DNA of 64,000 bases, taken from NCBI GenBank assembly GCA_037102815.1, contig BTPP01000002.1:2666001-2730000 (forward strand), read 5' to 3'. The translations under genes and the position numbers were made by a program. Source of the stretch: Neurospora intermedia. Its lineage: Eukaryota > Ascomycota > Sordariomycetes > Sordariales > Sordariaceae. Position 1 is the stretch's first letter. Each line of letters begins with the position of its first letter. Below are positions 60,994 through 64,000 of the stretch, piece after piece. A model generated the notes under the pieces. The model did not search any database and was not told the origin of the DNA. It worked only from the letters and a program-made list of their open reading frames with translations.

Positions 60994-62746
60994 TTTTGCG
61001 GCCACAACTTCACCCGCCTCTCACGACCGTTTTACTGTCATGTTATCCCGCATACACCTCGGCCTGCCGCTTCATTCCTTCATTCTCTGTTTTCCATTTG
61101 TTCATCTTCTAATCATAACCTCCTAATCCTGCGGGAGGATCCCCTCGCAAGCCAACAGATTCTTTGCAGATCCCCTCATAACCGGATGGGTTTCTGTTAG
61201 AAATTTGTTGGCTGCCTTAAACGGTCAAATTTCCAAAAGCCGGTGTGTTCCGTCGTTGGGACGGGGTGCGGTCCGGTCGACTTTGTTCTTGAAAAGCTAA
61301 TGCAGATGTAATTGGGCCGGAGGAGCTTTTTCGAGAATCTCTTACTTCACAATGGCAGCATGGTTCCAACAGATATATCCTCTTATCTGCTTTAGGGAGT
61401 TGAGTTCCGAAAATATGAGGGAGAAGAAAGAGAAATAATTCGTTGGCTGTTCCCCATCAGATATTTGCGGGCAGCAGCAGTCCGGCCCTCAACTCCCTTT
61501 CGCGGCTCTGCTTGCCCTTGTCTCCTTGACCGACTGTCAGCAACATCATGTTTCCGGCTGCCGCCATGACTGACAAGTCGGTTAGGATGCTGTGGCTGGC
61601 GGGAGCGAGGAGCAATTCACAGCCGAGAAGCTCATAGAGGGATCAGAAGGAGTCGGGTTTGAATTGTGCTCGCGACGTTGCACCATATGCAAGTTGCAAA
61701 GGGGGCGTAAGGGAACAGGCGGGAAATCTCACTTGGACGAAAAGCAACGAACGACCAGATATCCCAACAACACATGTATTTTATTAACTGCTTTCATCGG
61801 CGATCAGATGTTTTGATTTCACGGGGAATTCTTGTAGGAGGTTTTTCTTTTCACGGTTCACGGTCGGTCATACCCAACCCAACATTTCCGGCCGATTCTC
61901 TCAACTGGTGCTTCGCTCTCCAGCCACTGGGGGGTTCTTGCTTACCACATAAAACACACACACACTCAACGTACACTTAGCCTCTCCTAGATAGTTATTT
62001 CTTAGCCTTTTTCTCTCGCGATCTCAAGGCGAATTCTGCCGTCTTCCTCAGTGATAAGTGTTTGCCTTTGCACTGCTCCTCTCGATCGACAATGTTATGA
62101 CTGGCAGTTCTACCATATAAGCACTGAGCTTTCAGAGAGGAGACCGTAGGTGCCTCGGTGGTTCTCATCTGTCTCCTAAAGTACTTTCTTACGCAGAAAA
62201 GAACGAAATCTGTCTATGCCCCTCTTTATATCCATTTAGTTAATAGTGGTAATGATACATGTAGCGTACATCGATGCCGAAGGGGGCAAACCAAATGAGT
62301 CTGCAACAGATTGTTCGGGTATTGAGGAACGAACAAACTGTTGCGCGCAATGTGCCCAAAATATGTATGAAGTCAACTCATCTCGTACATGATCCATCCC
62401 CGTCTCCTTTTCTCCGGGAATCGCGAGATTTGCCGCCCATTTCGCCGCTTTCTCATCGAATCCGAACCCGACTTCCAACGCATGGTCCAACTGAAGCCGC
62501 AGCAGGTGCAGAGTATCCCATCATCCGAGGCTGCCTTGAAAATGCAACAAGCACTATAGAGCGTACCCGCGGTGACTAGCGAATAGAGTTACCATCCCCT
62601 AGTGAATATGGTGCATGCAAAAAAACTGGGTGTGCGCGGCTTCCATTGTCCATTGCCGAAATCTGCCGCTCTGAGACGGTAGAGAGTGACTGCCGTTCTT
62701 CCCCCCATCTCCCCTTCTCATTCCCTCGCTCCTAACTGGACCTCCT
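60994..62746. other. Convergent intergenic region, no supported gene
   Basis: The septin and the uS4m gene converge here, so two 3' UTRs share this 1.75 kb. The region has CT-rich and TG-rich stretches and only short ORFs without domains (for example 61,592-61,816 and 62,274-62,579). No RNA gene is visible. Confidence 0.6.
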
Positions 62747-64000
62747 TTAACCTCTCCGCAAATACCAGTTGAACGCAAGTTGGTTGATAGTGGGAGAGAA
62801 AGGCGACGGTACTTCAGACTCGCCCGGGCGCGCCACGGGGTGGCGGAGGTAGACGGCCGCGCAAATGTTCTGGTTGACCTCGAGGTAGCGGGGGATGAAC
62901 GCGAAGGCGGACATGTAGTTGCGCGGCCTCCAGGGGGTCATGTACGGCTTGCTCGGGTCGATCTCGTTGTCCTCGTGCTCGTCGTTGTACTCGATCACCT
63001 TCTTGAGCACCTGGCGCGACTGCTTGTCAAGCTTCTTGCTCAGCTCCTTGGCCGCCTCCTCCTGCTGGATGGCCTTGGAAGGGGAGACCGCAAGGCGCTC
63101 GAGAAGCATCGTCAGGTCGTCCACCACGTTACCGGTTGGCGAAACGGACCCGTCGCGCCGCTGCGCTTGCTTGATGGCGGCCTTGATGTCACGCTTCAAA
63201 GCGCGCAAGGCTTGCTTGCGCGTCGCGGAGAGCTGGTGAGACGGCGAGTCGGCGATGTGCTTGGCGTACTGCAGCAGACGTTGGAGCTGCAGGAGTTCGT
63301 ACTTGCGGTTCCAGGCCTCGTCGAACTTGGAGGTGTCGACTTGCTTCTCCTTCTTGCCGGACGTGGAGGTCGCTTCTTGTGCCTCTCCTTCCTCGGCCTC
63401 CTCGGCCTCCTCATCCTTCTCTTCGGCGGCTTCCTGTGCTTCCTCCGCAAGCTCCTTCTTGGCGGCCTTCATAGCCGCGGCGAGGAGCTTCTTGTCCTTG
63501 GGCGCACCGGTCGCATAGAGGACGCGCTCGACGTCGACTTGGAAGAGATCGCCAGGGTTCAGGAGGTAACCGGGGTGTTTCATCTGTAAAAGGATCGCGT
63601 GGTGTTAGCACCGAATTCAGCAGCTTTGGCATGGGTTCACCATATTAAGGGATTCGGTATTGGAACGTTGTGATGGTGTACATGCCTTCTTGCCGTTGAC
63701 GGTGACGGCACCGTGCACAACCATCTGGCGCGCCTGTCTCGCACTGCTGGCAAAGAGGGCTCTGAATATGGCGATATCGAGGCGTCTCTCGAGAGGCGCA
63801 AAGGTCATTTGCTCGTACGGCGTGGGAACCTTCCTGCCCGGGTTGGCGATGACTTGCTTGGCAGGTTTCTCGTCGGCGGTCTTCTCGTAGGCTGGGGGCT
63901 CAGAGAGGCCGGAACCGCGGCCGGCGGCTTGTTCGCTGCCGTTATATTTGGCCATGTATGCCGGGTCCATGTTAACGACGGCCGGTAGGCGACGGCTAAA
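62747..64000 (-). CDS. nam9: Mitochondrial small-subunit ribosomal protein uS4m (Nam9), 5' end outside window
   Basis: Exons are 64,000-63,686 and 63,583-62,747, giving 383 visible residues. The frame continues beyond the window edge ([10 protein letters not shown] precedes the [10 protein letters not shown] that would otherwise look like a start), so the true N-terminus is missing. The S4 RNA-binding domain includes [20 protein letters not shown] and continues across the junction as [21 protein letters not shown]. The C-terminus [20 protein letters not shown] and NWYLRRG is typical of fungal Nam9. A Lys/Glu/Ala-rich helix of about 60 residues follows the S4 domain. The 102-nt intron begins GC, not GT, and ends AG; only this junction keeps the frame. 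Confidence 0.9.

Noticed and set aside
62780-63589. 269-codon plus ORF opposite nam9
   Set aside because: Antisense to the recognised S4 protein; Leu/Arg/Val-rich shadow with no domain.

Overview
The window looks like a chromosome piece from a filamentous ascomycete, most likely a Sordariomycete. The evidence is short GT-AG introns with CTAAY-type branch sites, a Zn(II)2Cys6 regulator, a peroxisomal Lon protease with a C-terminal SRL, a Cdc3-type septin, and a long AT-rich tract whose repeats differ almost only by C-to-T and G-to-A transitions. That last pattern is the signature of RIP (repeat-induced point mutation). Species cannot be fixed from the sequence alone.

Positions 1-19,080 are a RIP-destroyed transposon block. 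From left to right it holds a minus-strand Ty3/Gypsy ghost (reverse transcriptase and RNase H, about 700-1,560), several kb of unrecognised AT-rich DNA, a plus-strand ghost ORF ending at a purine tract and an LTR-like stretch (8,755-9,430), a Ty1/Copia RNase H ghost (9,434-9,648), and a complete 9.23-kb Gypsy chromovirus on the minus strand (9,851-19,080). The chromovirus has two 339-bp LTRs, a 5-bp target duplication, a primer-binding site, a polypurine tract, and gag zinc-knuckle, protease, RT, RNase H, integrase and chromodomain ghosts in the expected order. RIP stops inside its right LTR. A 130-bp solo LTR with a perfect 5-bp duplication follows at 19,298-19,427.

The rest is ordinary euchromatin. 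It carries a Zn2Cys6/PAS transcription factor with an 8-nt microexon in its zinc finger (21,479-23,767, minus), a gene desert of about 13.5 kb, peroxisomal Lon (37,249-40,393, minus), a small membrane protein of unknown function (43,793-44,269, minus), the PP4 phosphatase catalytic subunit (45,510-47,008, plus), a 91-residue probable mitochondrial inner-membrane protein (48,146-48,727, minus), mitochondrial ribosomal protein mL44 (49,514-50,833, plus), a cytosolic phospholipase A2-like enzyme (52,599-55,106, minus), a Cdc3/AspB septin (58,765-60,993, plus) and mitochondrial ribosomal protein uS4m/Nam9, cut by the window end (62,747-64,000, minus). A 258-bp element with perfect 72-bp inverted arms lies between mL44 and the phospholipase.

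There is no operon logic. Mitochondrial functions are over-represented at the right (small inner-membrane protein, mL44, uS4m), and the first two are divergently transcribed from a shared 786-bp region. All multi-exon models were built by hand from splice signals; each gives an intact reading frame.
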